From positions 1-64,000 of the forward strand of contig CAWIYK010000007.1 of assembly GCA_963840275.1 (NCBI GenBank): DNA of 64,000 bases, given 5' to 3'. This stretch comes from Actinophytocola sp963840275 (GTDB taxonomy: Bacteria > Actinomycetota > Actinomycetes > Mycobacteriales > Pseudonocardiaceae). Below, piece by piece: positions 25,762 through 34,995 of the stretch. Every line of letters begins with the position of its first letter. Positions within the stretch are counted from its first letter, which is position 1. Under the pieces are notes generated by a model, which saw nothing but the letters and a program-made list of their open reading frames with translations, was not told the origin of the DNA and did no database searches. The position numbers and the translations under genes were made by a program.

Positions 25762-27120
25762 ATGGTGACCACCTCCGCGCCCGACGCGGGCACCGCGCCG
25801 GGGCCTCGCAAGGTGTTGAGCGCGCCGGCGACCGCCGCGCGCCGGGTCCGCAGGAGCGCGCAGAGCACCCCGGGCCGGCTGTTCGTCATCGGCGTCGGCC
25901 TCGTCGTGCTCGCGCTGCTCACCGGTGTCGTCGGCGCCCTGGCCATGCAGCAGAAGCAGAGCACGATCGACAACCTCATCGCGCACCGCGAGCCGGTGGC
26001 CGCCGCGTCGCAGCAGATCTACCGCTCGCTGTCCGACGCGGACGCGACCGCCGCCAGCGCGTTCCTCTCCGGCGGCACTCTGCCCGCCGCGCTGCGCGAC
26101 CGCTACGACCTGGACATCGCGACCGCGGGTGCGAACCTCGCGGAGGCGTCCGCGGACGTCGGCGGCGTGGTGGAGGCCGAACGGCAGGTCAACGAGCTCG
26201 CGAAGCAGCTGCCCGTCTACACCGGCCTCGTCGAGACCGCGCGGGCGTACAACCGGCAGGGCTACCCGTCCGGCGCCGCGTACCTGCGTGAGGCGTCCGG
26301 GCTGATGCGGGCGAAGATCCTGCCGGCCGCGCAGGAGCTGTACCGGATCGACTTCGAGCGGCTCGCGGCCGAGCAGGACGCGGCCGGGTCGTTCCCGTGG
26401 TTCACGCTCGCGCTGGTCCTGTCGCTGCTCGGCTCCCTGATCGCCGCCCAGCTCTACCTGGTCCGGCGGACGAACCGGCTGCTCAACGTGGGTCTGGTGG
26501 TCGCCACCGGGGCGGTGGTCGTCGGGTTGATCTGGGGCTCGGTCGCGCTGGTGATCGAGTCGTCGCGGGTGTCCGACGGGCACGAGCACGGCACCAGCCA
26601 GGTCGAGGTGATCGTCCAGGCGCGGATCGTGGCGCTGAAGATGCGTGCCAACGAGACGCTGACGCTGGTCGCGCGCGGCGACGGCGCCGAGTACGAGGCG
26701 GAGTTCAAGGAGCTCACCAAGGAGCTCACCGGCAGGAGCGACGAGAACCTGCTCGTGCGCGCGCAGGGCCTGTCCGCCACGCAGGAGACCTCCGACCTGC
26801 TCGCCGCGGCGCAGAAGAACGCCGACGACTGGCTCACCGCGCACAACCGCGTCCGCGAGCTCGACGACGGCGGCTCCTACCAGGATGCCGTGTCGCTCGC
26901 GATCAGCACCGACGCGAAGACCAGCGCCGCGACGATGTTCACCATGCTGGACGACAACCTGTTGAAGGCGCTCAACCATGGGCGACAGAAGTTCGTCGAG
27001 GAGACCGGTGGGGCGAGCAACGTGATGACCGGGCTGGTGCCCGGGGTCGCGCTGCTGGGCCTGGTGGCCGCGGCAGGGGCGACGATGGGGATCAGGAACC
27101 GACTGCGGGAGTACCGGTGA
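25762..27120 (+). CDS. glnX: GlnX-like membrane sensor of the GlnH-PknG system
   Basis: A 452-residue protein with a hydrophobic helix near residues 40-62, a first helical extracytoplasmic domain, two central helices (about 212-232 and 241-262), a second helical domain and a last helix near 427-447. Order and neighbours (GlnH lipoprotein, then PknG) match GlnX of Mycobacterium and Corynebacterium, which passes the aspartate/glutamate signal from GlnH to PknG. Start is uncertain: ATG 25762 overlaps the stop of a 20-codon ORF (25706-25768), and GTG 25723 is also in frame. Its stop overlaps GlnH (GTGA). Confidence 0.88.
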   Translation: MVTTSAPDAGTAPGPRKVLSAPATAARRVRRSAQSTPGRLFVIGVGLVVLALLTGVVGALAMQQKQSTIDNLIAHREPVAAASQQIYRSLSDADATAASAFLSGGTLPAALRDRYDLDIATAGANLAEASADVGGVVEAERQVNELAKQLPVYTGLVETARAYNRQGYPSGAAYLREASGLMRAKILPAAQELYRIDFERLAAEQDAAGSFPWFTLALVLSLLGSLIAAQLYLVRRTNRLLNVGLVVATGAVVVGLIWGSVALVIESSRVSDGHEHGTSQVEVIVQARIVALKMRANETLTLVARGDGAEYEAEFKELTKELTGRSDENLLVRAQGLSATQETSDLLAAAQKNADDWLTAHNRVRELDDGGSYQDAVSLAISTDAKTSAATMFTMLDDNLLKALNHGRQKFVEETGGASNVMTGLVPGVALLGLVAAAGATMGIRNRLREYR

Positions 27121-28103
27121 GGGCCGTCCGAGCCAGCTTGCTGTTCGTGCTGCTGATGGCGGCCGTCACCGCGTGCGCGGGCGGGGGCCGGCCCGTGGAC
27201 CTCGCGACCGTGTCGTCCGTCGACCGGCCACGGCCGGTCGGCGCGGAGGAGAACCCGGCGCCGCCGTCGACGTCGGCCGCGCCGGCGCCGGCGTGCGACC
27301 CGACCGCGAGCTTCCGGCCGGACGCGCAGCTGCCGCCGCCGGGACAGATGCCGGACAACACCACCATGAAGGCGATCCAGGACGCCGGCCAGCTCATCGC
27401 CGGCGTCGACCAGAACACCTTCCTGTTCGGCTTCCGCAACCCGACGACGAACGCGCTCGAGGGCTTCGACATCGACCGCGTGCGCGAGATCGCGCAGGCC
27501 ATCTTCGGCGACCCCGACAAGGTGCAGTTCAAGGTCGTCACGTCCGCGGGGCGGATCAAGGCGCTCACCGACGGCGAGGTGCACGTGGTCGTCCGCACGA
27601 TGACCGCCACCTGCGAGCGGTGGAAGGACATCAACTTCTCGGCCATCTACTACACGGCCGGGCAGCGGATCCTCGTCGACCGGGCGTCGAAGATCGCGAA
27701 CCTGGACCAGCTCGGCGGGCAGAAAGTGTGCGCCGCCAAGGGTTCCACGTCGATCAAGACCATCTCCGACCACCCGGCCAAGCTGATCCCCGTGCAGGTC
27801 GACAACTGGTCGGACTGCCTCATCATGCTGCAGCAGGGCCAGGTGGCCGCCGTGTCGACCGACGACACCATCCTGTCGGGGATGGTCGCGCAGGACCCGA
27901 ACGTGAAGATGGCCGGGTCCCGGTTCACCCAGGAGCCGTACGGCATCGGCATCCCCAAGGCGAACGTGGATCTCGTCAGGTTCGTGAACGGCGTGTTGGC
28001 GAAGTCCATCGCGGACGGCAGCTGGGCCGCGAGCTACGACAGATGGCTCGGCCGCACGGGTGAACAGCGCCCGGCGCCGCCGCCGCCGGTGTACCAGGAC
28101 TAG
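27117..28103 (+). CDS. glnH: GlnH-like amino-acid-binding lipoprotein
   Basis: A 328-residue periplasmic solute-binding protein of family 3. The lipobox is VTAC with Cys20, followed by a Pro/Ser/Ala linker to about residue 75 and two lobes (TLINTFLFGFRN-type start FLFGFRNP, then GFDIDRVREIAQAIF and DRASKIANLDQLGG). In the GlnX-GlnH-PknG system it binds aspartate, glutamate or asparagine outside the membrane. No permease genes are present, so a signalling rather than transport role is supported. GTG start overlaps the glnX stop. Confidence 0.92.
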   Translation: MRAVRASLLFVLLMAAVTACAGGGRPVDLATVSSVDRPRPVGAEENPAPPSTSAAPAPACDPTASFRPDAQLPPPGQMPDNTTMKAIQDAGQLIAGVDQNTFLFGFRNPTTNALEGFDIDRVREIAQAIFGDPDKVQFKVVTSAGRIKALTDGEVHVVVRTMTATCERWKDINFSAIYYTAGQRILVDRASKIANLDQLGGQKVCAAKGSTSIKTISDHPAKLIPVQVDNWSDCLIMLQQGQVAAVSTDDTILSGMVAQDPNVKMAGSRFTQEPYGIGIPKANVDLVRFVNGVLAKSIADGSWAASYDRWLGRTGEQRPAPPPPVYQD

Positions 28104-28114
28104 GGGGTCGGCGA

Positions 28115-30892
28115 ATGGCGTCCTGTCCGCGCCCCGGGTGCACGGGTGAGGTGGTGAACGGCAACTGCCAGGAGTGTGGGATCGCGGTGGCGGAGACGGC
28201 GGAACAGGCGGCGGAGCGGTTGCGCCGGGAGGCACGCGAGCACGCGGAGCGGTTGCGGCAGGTGTCGGGCGGCAAGGACGACAGGACCGGCTGGTTCGCC
28301 TCCCCGGAGGTGCCGGCGGGTGAGGACCCGGCGCGCGGCCGCGGCGCGCACCGTCGGCCGGCGGACGCCCCCGGCGGTCAGTCGCCGGCGGCTCCCCAGC
28401 CGACGCCGTTCCCGCGTGCGGGTCAGCAAGGGGCGACCGGGTGGCAGCAGCCGGTGCAGGGTGGCTGGCAGCAGCAGCCGAGCCAGCCCCAGCAGTGGCA
28501 GCCGCGGGGCTGGGCGCCGCCGCCGACCGGACCGCGGCCCGCGCCCGGCATGCAGTGGGCTCAGGGCGTGCCGGTGCCCAACGTGCTCCCGAGGCAGCCC
28601 GGGGTCCGGCCGCCGAACGCGTTGGCTCCCGACGAGCCGCTGCCCACCAGCGTGCTCGACGAGACACCGATCACCCAGAGCGTCGAGCCGCCGCCCGCGG
28701 CGCCCGCGCAACCGGCGGCACCCGCCCCGCCGCGGAAGCATCCGGACTCGCCGCCGCCGACCAAGGGCGACAGTCCTCTCAACACCGGGTCCAGCTCCTT
28801 CCCGAACACCGGGCGGCGGTCGTCGTCGCGTGCGTCCGGGCGCGGGCGGCTCGGCGCCGGGCTGGTCGAGGTGCCGGTCGTCCCGGTCAAGGACCCCGCC
28901 TCCGCCGTGCTCACCGACCCCGCGGTCAGTGAGAACAAGCGGTTCTGCAGCAACTGCGGCGCCGAGGTCGGCCGCGCGAAGGACGGCAAGCCCGGCGAGA
29001 CCGAGGGCGAGTGCGCCACCTGTGGCACGCCGTTCAACTTCCGGCCCCGGCTGTTCCGCGGCGACCTCGTCGGCGGCCAGTACGAGGTGCTCGGCTCGAT
29101 CGCGTACGGCGGGCTCGGCTGGATCTACCTCGCGAAGGACCACAACGTCAGCGACCGCTGGGTCGTGCTCAAGGGCATGATCGACACCGGTGACGCGACG
29201 TCCATGGCGTCCGCGGTCGCGGAGCGGCGGTTCCTCGCCGAGGTGGAGCACCCGAACGTCGTCCGCATCTACAACTTCGTCCAGCATCCCGACAAGAAGA
29301 CCGGCAACCAGGTCGGCTACATCGTGATGGAGTACGTCGGCGGGCAGTCGCTGCGGCAGCTGGCCCTCGAGCACCACCGCGAGACCGGCAGGGCGGAGCC
29401 GCTGCCGATCGGGCAGGTCATCGCGTACGGCCTGGAGATCCTGCCGGCCATCGGGTACCTGCACAGCGTCGACATGCTGTACTGCGACCTCAAGCCGGAC
29501 AACGTGATCCAGGCCGGCGAGCAGCTCAAGCTGATCGACCTCGGCGCCGTCCGCCAGACCGACGACTACGAGTCGCCGCTGTTCTTCACGCTCGGCTACT
29601 CGGCGCCGGAGCTGGCGACCGAGGGCGCGTCGGTCGCGTCCGACATCTACACGGTCGGCCGCACGCTCGCCGTCCTCTCGATCGAGTTCGCCGGCTACAC
29701 GACCCGCCACAAGCACACGCTGCCGGGCCCGGACGAGGAGCCGCTGTTCGCGCTCTTCGGGTCCTACCACCGGGTGCTGAAGCGCGCGACGCACGCCGAC
29801 CCGCAGCAGCGGTTCACCTCCGCCGAGGAGATGGCCGACCAGCTGACCGGCGTGCTGCGTGAGGTCATGGCGCTCGGCACCGGCCGGCCCCGGCCAGGAC
29901 AGTCGACCGTCTTCGCCATGGAGACGAGGACGTTCGGGTCCGGCATGGTCGTCGGTGAGAGGGGGTCGCTGCCCTCGCCCGACCCGCTCGAGGTCGCGTC
30001 GATCCTGCCGCTGCCCATGGTCGACACGAACGACCACGCGGCGAGCACCCTCGCGAGCATCACCGCGACGGAGGCGGGCGAGCTGGTCGCCGCGCTGGCG
30101 TCGGCGCCGCAGGACTCCATCGAGGTGCGGCTGCGGATGGTCCGCGCCCGGCTGGAGCTGGGCGACCTGCGTGCCGCGCAGGGCGAGCTGGACGCCGCGC
30201 GCCGCCTCGGCACCGACCCCGCCGACTGGCGACCGGACTGGTACCAGGGCCTCATCGCGCTGGCGACGCGGAACCTGAAGGAGGCGTCGGCCGCGTTCGA
30301 CCGCGTCTACGACGCCGTGCCGGGCGAGATCCCGCCGAAGCTCGCGCTCGCGATCTGCGCCGAGTACGCGGGGAACTACTTCGCCGCCGCCCGCTACTAC
30401 GAGCTGGTGTGGCGCACCGACCGCGCGTGGGTGAGCGCCGCGTTCGGCCTGGCCAGGGTGTACCTCGCGCAGGGCGCCCGCGCGGGTGCGATCGAGGTGC
30501 TCGAAGCCGTGCCGGACACGTCGAGCCACCACGTCGCCGCACAGGTCGCGGCCATCAAGATCAAGACGCGGGGAAACGACGCGGCCAGGCTCGGCGAGCA
30601 GGACCTGCACGACGCCGCCCGGCGGCTGGAGCGGCTCGCACTGGACGCCGAGCGGCGGACGCAGCTGTCCGCGGAGGTGCTGGAGGCGGCGTACGGCTGG
30701 GTGCGCGCCGGGCAGCCCGGCACGGCCGGGGCCGAGTCCAGGACCGTGCTGGGCTGCCGGCTCGTCGAGCGGGACCTGCGGTTCGGACTGGAGCGGTGCT
30801 ACCGCGCGCTGGCCCGGTTGGCCGCCACCCCCGAGCAGCGCGTCGAGCTGGTGGACAAGGCGAACTCGATCCGCCCCCGCACGCTGACCTGA
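28115..30892 (+). CDS. pknG: Serine/threonine protein kinase PknG
   Basis: A 925-residue PknG, longer than the 750-residue mycobacterial protein. Order: an N-terminal cysteine cluster (Cys4, Cys9, Cys18, Cys21) not found in the M. tuberculosis form; a Pro/Gln-rich region to about 260; the rubredoxin-like metal site with CSNCG near 277 and CATCG near 301; the kinase domain (Lys in VVLKGMID, catalytic YCDLKPDN near 456-463, LIDLGAVR); and a C-terminal TPR domain. It controls the 2-oxoglutarate dehydrogenase inhibitor OdhI/GarA. Its stop is one base from the convergent phosphoesterase stop. Confidence 0.95.
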   Translation: MASCPRPGCTGEVVNGNCQECGIAVAETAEQAAERLRREAREHAERLRQVSGGKDDRTGWFASPEVPAGEDPARGRGAHRRPADAPGGQSPAAPQPTPFPRAGQQGATGWQQPVQGGWQQQPSQPQQWQPRGWAPPPTGPRPAPGMQWAQGVPVPNVLPRQPGVRPPNALAPDEPLPTSVLDETPITQSVEPPPAAPAQPAAPAPPRKHPDSPPPTKGDSPLNTGSSSFPNTGRRSSSRASGRGRLGAGLVEVPVVPVKDPASAVLTDPAVSENKRFCSNCGAEVGRAKDGKPGETEGECATCGTPFNFRPRLFRGDLVGGQYEVLGSIAYGGLGWIYLAKDHNVSDRWVVLKGMIDTGDATSMASAVAERRFLAEVEHPNVVRIYNFVQHPDKKTGNQVGYIVMEYVGGQSLRQLALEHHRETGRAEPLPIGQVIAYGLEILPAIGYLHSVDMLYCDLKPDNVIQAGEQLKLIDLGAVRQTDDYESPLFFTLGYSAPELATEGASVASDIYTVGRTLAVLSIEFAGYTTRHKHTLPGPDEEPLFALFGSYHRVLKRATHADPQQRFTSAEEMADQLTGVLREVMALGTGRPRPGQSTVFAMETRTFGSGMVVGERGSLPSPDPLEVASILPLPMVDTNDHAASTLASITATEAGELVAALASAPQDSIEVRLRMVRARLELGDLRAAQGELDAARRLGTDPADWRPDWYQGLIALATRNLKEASAAFDRVYDAVPGEIPPKLALAICAEYAGNYFAAARYYELVWRTDRAWVSAAFGLARVYLAQGARAGAIEVLEAVPDTSSHHVAAQVAAIKIKTRGNDAARLGEQDLHDAARRLERLALDAERRTQLSAEVLEAAYGWVRAGQPGTAGAESRTVLGCRLVERDLRFGLERCYRALARLAATPEQRVELVDKANSIRPRTLT

Positions 30893-30893
30893 G

Positions 30894-32093
30894 CTACCTC
30901 TCCAGCGAGAGCACGGAGATGTCCGGCGGGGCGCCGACCCGGACCGGCGGGCCCCAGAAACCCGCGCCACGCGTGACGTACAGCTGCGTGCCGTCCACTG
31001 TGGACAACCCGGCGAGCGCGGGCTGGGCGAGGCCGACGACGTGGTGGAACGGGTACAGCTGCCCGCCGTGGGTGTGGCCGGAGAGCTGGAGGTCGACGCC
31101 GTGCTTGGCGGCCTCGGTCACCTGAACCGGTTGGTGCGCGAGCAACACCGTCGGGCGGGAGGAGTCGCGGCCGGACAGCGCCCGGTCGTGGTCGGGGCCG
31201 TCGTCGATCGAGCGGCCGGTGACGTCGTTGACACCGGCGAGGTCGAACGCCGCGTCGCCGCGCCGGATGACCGTGTTCTCGTTGCGCAGCGGGTGCACGC
31301 CGAGCCGGTCCAGCTCGCGCAGCCACGCCAGGGGCTCCTCGAAGTACTCGTGGTTGCCGGTGACGAAGAAGCTGCCCTCGCGGGACACCAGGTCGCGCAG
31401 CGGCGCGGCGGCGTCGCCGAGCTCGTCGACCGTGCCGTCGGCGAGGTCGCCGACGATCGCCACGAGGTCGGGCTCCGTCTCGTTGATCATCGCGACGATG
31501 CGTTCGGTGTGCGCGCGGCCGGACAGCGGGCCGAGGTGGATGTCCGACACCACCGCGATCCGGAACCCGGCGAGCGAGGGGTCGAGCTTGCTCAGACGCA
31601 CCGGCACCCGCAGCAGGTCCGGCGGTCCCAGCGCGTTCACCATGCCCACGCCGACCAGGCTCGCCGACGCGGCGCCCGCCACGAGACCGGCGCCGCGCGC
31701 GAGGAACAGCCGCCTGCTCTGGTTCACGGCCGGCGCGACCGGGGCCGGCTCGTCGGCCACCGGCGGTGCCTCGGCCGTCGCGGTCGCCTCCAGCGGCCGG
31801 CGGCGCACCCAGCCGCGGAACGCGGGGCGGACGAGCTCCAGCACCAGCAGTGTGAGGAACAGGTAGACGACCAGCCCGAACCAGATGTAGCCGGGCCAGA
31901 CGAACCACTGCGCGGCCGCGATGCCGACCCGGCGCGGCAGCGTGAGCGTCGCGAACACCAGCAGTGCCAGCACGATGGTGACGACGGTCAGCACCCGGCG
32001 CGTGCGGCCGGGCCCCGTGGTGTCGCGGACGAGCCGTTTCCACAGGTAGAGGTGCATCAACCCGACGAGAACGCTGAGCAGCACGCCGAACAT
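30894..32093 (-). CDS. Membrane-anchored metallophosphoesterase
   Basis: A 399-residue protein of the YkuE/YaeI-like group. Helices occupy about residues 3-18, 35-52 and 66-88; an RRLFLARGAG segment with a hydrophobic stretch at about 127-150 then leads to the catalytic domain. All metal motifs are present: VVSDIHLG, GDLADG, TGNHEY, LAHQP and SGHTHGG. The RRLFLARG element looks like a Tat-type signal within the chain, so the catalytic domain probably faces outside. Substrate unknown; relatives cleave UDP-lipids or cell-wall phosphodiesters. Confidence 0.92.
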   Translation of the reverse strand: MFGVLLSVLVGLMHLYLWKRLVRDTTGPGRTRRVLTVVTIVLALLVFATLTLPRRVGIAAAQWFVWPGYIWFGLVVYLFLTLLVLELVRPAFRGWVRRRPLEATATAEAPPVADEPAPVAPAVNQSRRLFLARGAGLVAGAASASLVGVGMVNALGPPDLLRVPVRLSKLDPSLAGFRIAVVSDIHLGPLSGRAHTERIVAMINETEPDLVAIVGDLADGTVDELGDAAAPLRDLVSREGSFFVTGNHEYFEEPLAWLRELDRLGVHPLRNENTVIRRGDAAFDLAGVNDVTGRSIDDGPDHDRALSGRDSSRPTVLLAHQPVQVTEAAKHGVDLQLSGHTHGGQLYPFHHVVGLAQPALAGLSTVDGTQLYVTRGAGFWGPPVRVGAPPDISVLSLER

Positions 32094-32102
32094 GCCGGTC
32101 CT

Positions 32103-32669
32103 TTACGGGTTGATGTCGAACCGGCTGCGGGCGCCGGGCTGCACGTCCCGCGGGTCCGCGGTGCCGTGTTCGGTGAAGTGGCTGAAGTCGACGATCACGA
32201 ACAGCGCCCGCGCGCGCAGCGCGACCGGTCCGTCCGGCGCGTCGAGCCGGCCGTCGGCGCTCGCGTACACCTTGCGGCCGGCGATCCCGTCCAGCGTGCC
32301 GACGATGTGCAGCGTGGAGCCGACCGGCACCGGCCGCAGGAAGTCGGTCTCCAGCTTGCCGGTCACCGCGGGCCTGCGCAGCAGCTGCCCGACGGTCGAG
32401 CCGAGCGCCTCGTCGAACGCGCACGCCAGCAGCCCGCCGTGCGCGAGGCCGGGCGCGCCCTGGTGCTGGTCGGTGACCGTGAACTGCGCGAGCACGGTCT
32501 GACCGGGGCCCGCCTCGGTGTGCAGGTGCAGTCCGCCGTCGAGCTCGTCGCCGCAGCCGAAGCAGAAGTCGTAGTGCGGGCCGAGCTTCGTGCCCGGCTC
32601 CGGAGCGTCCGGATGCCGCTCCGGTGTCTCTACCTCGACCGGCGGCCACTTCGGGGGTACGCGACTCAC
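32103..32669 (-). CDS. Hotdog-fold thioesterase (PaaI-like)
   Basis: A 188-residue protein with the 4HBT hotdog core. Visible are a CFGCG segment near residues 36-40, GLAHGGLLACAFDEALG carrying the helix and catalytic acidic residue, and LETDFLRPVPVG. Such enzymes hydrolyse acyl-CoA. It lies 9 bp downstream of nothing on its strand except its own promoter and 9 bp upstream of the phosphoesterase, so the two are probably co-transcribed. Confidence 0.88.
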   Translation of the reverse strand: MSRVPPKWPPVEVETPERHPDAPEPGTKLGPHYDFCFGCGDELDGGLHLHTEAGPGQTVLAQFTVTDQHQGAPGLAHGGLLACAFDEALGSTVGQLLRRPAVTGKLETDFLRPVPVGSTLHIVGTLDGIAGRKVYASADGRLDAPDGPVALRARALFVIVDFSHFTEHGTADPRDVQPGARSRFDINP

Positions 32670-32773
32670 CCGACCAGCCTAGATCGCGTCCCGTGTTGCC
32701 CGGATGAGTCATGCCCGTGCCCGGCCGTGCAACGACGTTGGGCCGGCGGGCCCGCGTCGGCTCCAATGGAGTC

Positions 32774-32908
32774 GTGGACGAGCCGGACGACAAGAACGCC
32801 GAGGTCAGCGCCGCCGTGCTGGACGTGGTGGCATCCGAGCTGGAACGCTGTTCTGCGCTGGCCGACGAGCTCGCGCGCCTGCTGCTGCCGGCGCGCTTGT
32901 TCAGTTGA
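32774..32908 (+). CDS. Small acidic helical protein, hypothetical
   Basis: A possible 44-residue protein from GTG 32774 (GGAG just upstream). It is acidic at the start (DEPDDKNAEV) and then strongly amphipathic-helical (VLDVVASELERC, ADELARLLLP). It fills the gap before the WXG/PPE-like operon, and codon-third-position GC is protein-like. Nothing identifies its role. The longer frame from ATG 32711 has a random-looking N-terminus. Confidence 0.4.
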   Translation: MDEPDDKNAEVSAAVLDVVASELERCSALADELARLLLPARLFS

Positions 32909-33017
32909 GCGTCTGTTGTGACCAGACGTGCACTCTGTGCTGGAATAGCTGGCCCACGCGCGTGACTATGACCAGGCTGATGCCGGGACCGACAGGATTC
33001 GGGGGTGGAGGTAGTCG

Positions 33018-33488
33018 ATGGCTCGCGAGCGGATCGACAATCAGACCGAGGCGAAACGCCTCCAAGGTGAGCACCGGCCACAGAGCGTCGCCTACTTCAT
33101 GCCGGAGATCTCGGCCTTGCCGGCCGCGCAGCACGGCGTGTCCGGTGTCGGCATGGACGGCATCGAGGTGGACTTCGACGCGCTGCGCGATGCCGAGCGC
33201 CAGCTGGCCGCCCTCAACGACGAGCTGGTCGAACACCTCAGGGCCGCGAACGGCCTGACCGACCCGCTCACCGACGGCACGAGCCCGGTGACCGGCCCCA
33301 TGCGCAAGCTCTTCCGTTCTCGCGCCGACATGGAGGGCGGCGTGCAGACCGCGCTGCTCGAGTACCTGGACGAGCTGATCGCCGTCCAGCAGGCGATCCG
33401 CGACACGCTCGACGGGTACGTGGGTGTGGACAGCGAGGCGGCGGACCGGCTGCAGCGTCAGATCGCGCGCCTTCAGGAGGTCGACTGA
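33018..33488 (+). CDS. Hypothetical helical protein, first gene of WXG/PPE-like operon
   Basis: A 156-residue, mostly helical protein. After a basic N-terminus it has VDFDALRDAERQLAALNDEL and a second long helix (ALLEYLDELIAVQQAIRDTL), as in WXG100-fold proteins, but no WxG turn. GGAGG at 33006-33010 precedes the start. It overlaps the next gene by an ATGA-type contact. It probably pairs with one of the helical products of the operon. Confidence 0.75.
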   Translation: MARERIDNQTEAKRLQGEHRPQSVAYFMPEISALPAAQHGVSGVGMDGIEVDFDALRDAERQLAALNDELVEHLRAANGLTDPLTDGTSPVTGPMRKLFRSRADMEGGVQTALLEYLDELIAVQQAIRDTLDGYVGVDSEAADRLQRQIARLQEVD

Positions 33489-34690
33489 TGGAGGAAGGCT
33501 TCTACAACCCGAACCGGAAGTACAAGACGTGGCGCGAGGAGCACGGCTACTCGCACCGCGCGCGCCGGAAGCGGAAGCGGACCGCCGACAAGCGCATCCG
33601 CAACCGTGAGCCCGGCCGGTTCGGCAAGGTCAACTGGGATGCCTACCAGCACGACCAGCTCTACGACATGATCCACAAGGCGAACCTGGGCGACATGTCG
33701 GCCCGCGCGCAGCAGTGGAACGCGCTCGCCGCCAACATCGAGGCCACCACCGGCAAGGTCCAGCAGGTGATGGACCGCCTGATGGGCGCGTGGCGCGGGC
33801 AGGCGGCGGTCAACTCGGCCGCGTCGAACACCAGGCTCATGCAGTGGGCCGGCGAAGCCAGCGGCACCGCGAGCAAGGTCGCCGTGGGCATGTCCGACTA
33901 CACCGACGCCGTCGAGCGCGCGCAGAAGCACATGCCCGACCCGGCGTTCGCGGACGCCGAACGCAACTTCCGCAACGGCTACACGGTCACCGGCACCGGC
34001 GGTCCGAGCACCGCGGTACTGCTGAAGCAGCTCCTCTCCGACGGCATGGTCAGCCACGAGAAGGCACGCGCGCAGAAGGCCGAAGCCGTGCAGGTCATGG
34101 AGACCTACGAGACGCGAAGCAAAGAGGTGCACGACACGACGCCGGACTTCGTCCCCGTCACCTCGACGACCAACGAGGCGGTGCCCGTGTGGACGCCGGG
34201 GCCCGCCGAGGTCGACCCGGCGCCGCCCGGCACCGGCCCGGGAGGGTCGGTCGTGCCGCCGGGGTCCGGCACGGGTGCGGTCGGCCGGCCGGAGGACGCG
34301 ACGACGGCGGCCGGGTTCTCCGACCCGAGCCGGTCCACCGGGTTCGGCTCGCCCACCGGGTCCGGCGGGCCGGGCGGCACCAGCGGCGGGCTCGGCGGTG
34401 GTCTTGGCGGCCTCGGCTCCGGCGGCTCGGACGTCGTGCGCAACGCGCCGGGGGCCGGGGCCGGCGGGCTGTCCGGCGCCGCTCCGTTCGGCGGGCGCGG
34501 GCCCGCGGGCGCGGGTGGCGCGGCCGCGCTCGGGGCGCGTGGCGCCGGGCCGGGCGCGTTCGGCGGCATGCCGATGGGCGGTGCCGGCGCTCCCGGCGAG
34601 GAGGACAAGGAACACAAGAACAAGTACGACGAGGGCATGGACTTCCTCGACGACCTGCCGCCGGCGTACCCGTCGGTCTTCGGCGCCTGA
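33488..34690 (+). CDS. PPE-like type VII secretion-associated protein
   Basis: A 400-residue protein. A strongly basic head (about 1-45, with RRKRKR) is followed by a helical domain (about 50-170) with WRG in GAWRGQAAVNSA, the WxG turn expected between helices in WXG/PPE proteins. From about 220 it becomes Gly/Pro-rich and disordered, ending EGMDFLDDLPPAYPSVFG. This suggests a secreted or envelope-associated substrate of an ESX-type system. No EccC, EccD or MycP gene is near, so the machinery would be elsewhere. Confidence 0.75.
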   Translation: MEEGFYNPNRKYKTWREEHGYSHRARRKRKRTADKRIRNREPGRFGKVNWDAYQHDQLYDMIHKANLGDMSARAQQWNALAANIEATTGKVQQVMDRLMGAWRGQAAVNSAASNTRLMQWAGEASGTASKVAVGMSDYTDAVERAQKHMPDPAFADAERNFRNGYTVTGTGGPSTAVLLKQLLSDGMVSHEKARAQKAEAVQVMETYETRSKEVHDTTPDFVPVTSTTNEAVPVWTPGPAEVDPAPPGTGPGGSVVPPGSGTGAVGRPEDATTAAGFSDPSRSTGFGSPTGSGGPGGTSGGLGGGLGGLGSGGSDVVRNAPGAGAGGLSGAAPFGGRGPAGAGGAAALGARGAGPGAFGGMPMGGAGAPGEEDKEHKNKYDEGMDFLDDLPPAYPSVFGA

Positions 34691-34692
34691 GG

Positions 34693-34995
34693 ATGGGCGG
34701 GCCGTCGGGTTTCGCCGCGGACCTGCCCGCGATCGGGGCGACCGCGAAGGCACTGCGGTCGACGGCCGACGCGGTCGCCGCCGCGGTGGCCGACCTGGAC
34801 GCCTCGGCCTGCGCGGACCTCGGGCCCGGCCGTCTCGGCGGGGCCGCGGCCGCGCTGGTGGAGGGCGCCCGCACCGATCTCGGCCGGGTGCTCGGCGCGG
34901 TCACCACGGACGCGGACCTTGCCGAACAGGTGCGCGACTCGTACGCGGAGCTGGACACGGACGCCGCGAGCCGCTTCGATCGGCGCTCGTGGTGA
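34693..34995 (+). CDS. EspC-like/WXG-type small helical protein
   Basis: A 100-residue Ala-rich protein with two long helices (about 8-40 and 50-90), the size and look of ESX-associated EspC-like (type VII secretion target) proteins. It begins two bases after the stop of the PPE-like gene, and its stop overlaps the next GTG (GTGA). No W-x-G turn is present. Probably a partner of the larger helical protein that follows. Confidence 0.65.
   Translation: MGGPSGFAADLPAIGATAKALRSTADAVAAAVADLDASACADLGPGRLGGAAAALVEGARTDLGRVLGAVTTDADLAEQVRDSYAELDTDAASRFDRRSW

Noticed and set aside
28100..30970. 956-codon ORF antisense to pknG
   Set aside because: Mirror of codon-third-position GC bias; no domain, dominated by Arg, Val and Gly.
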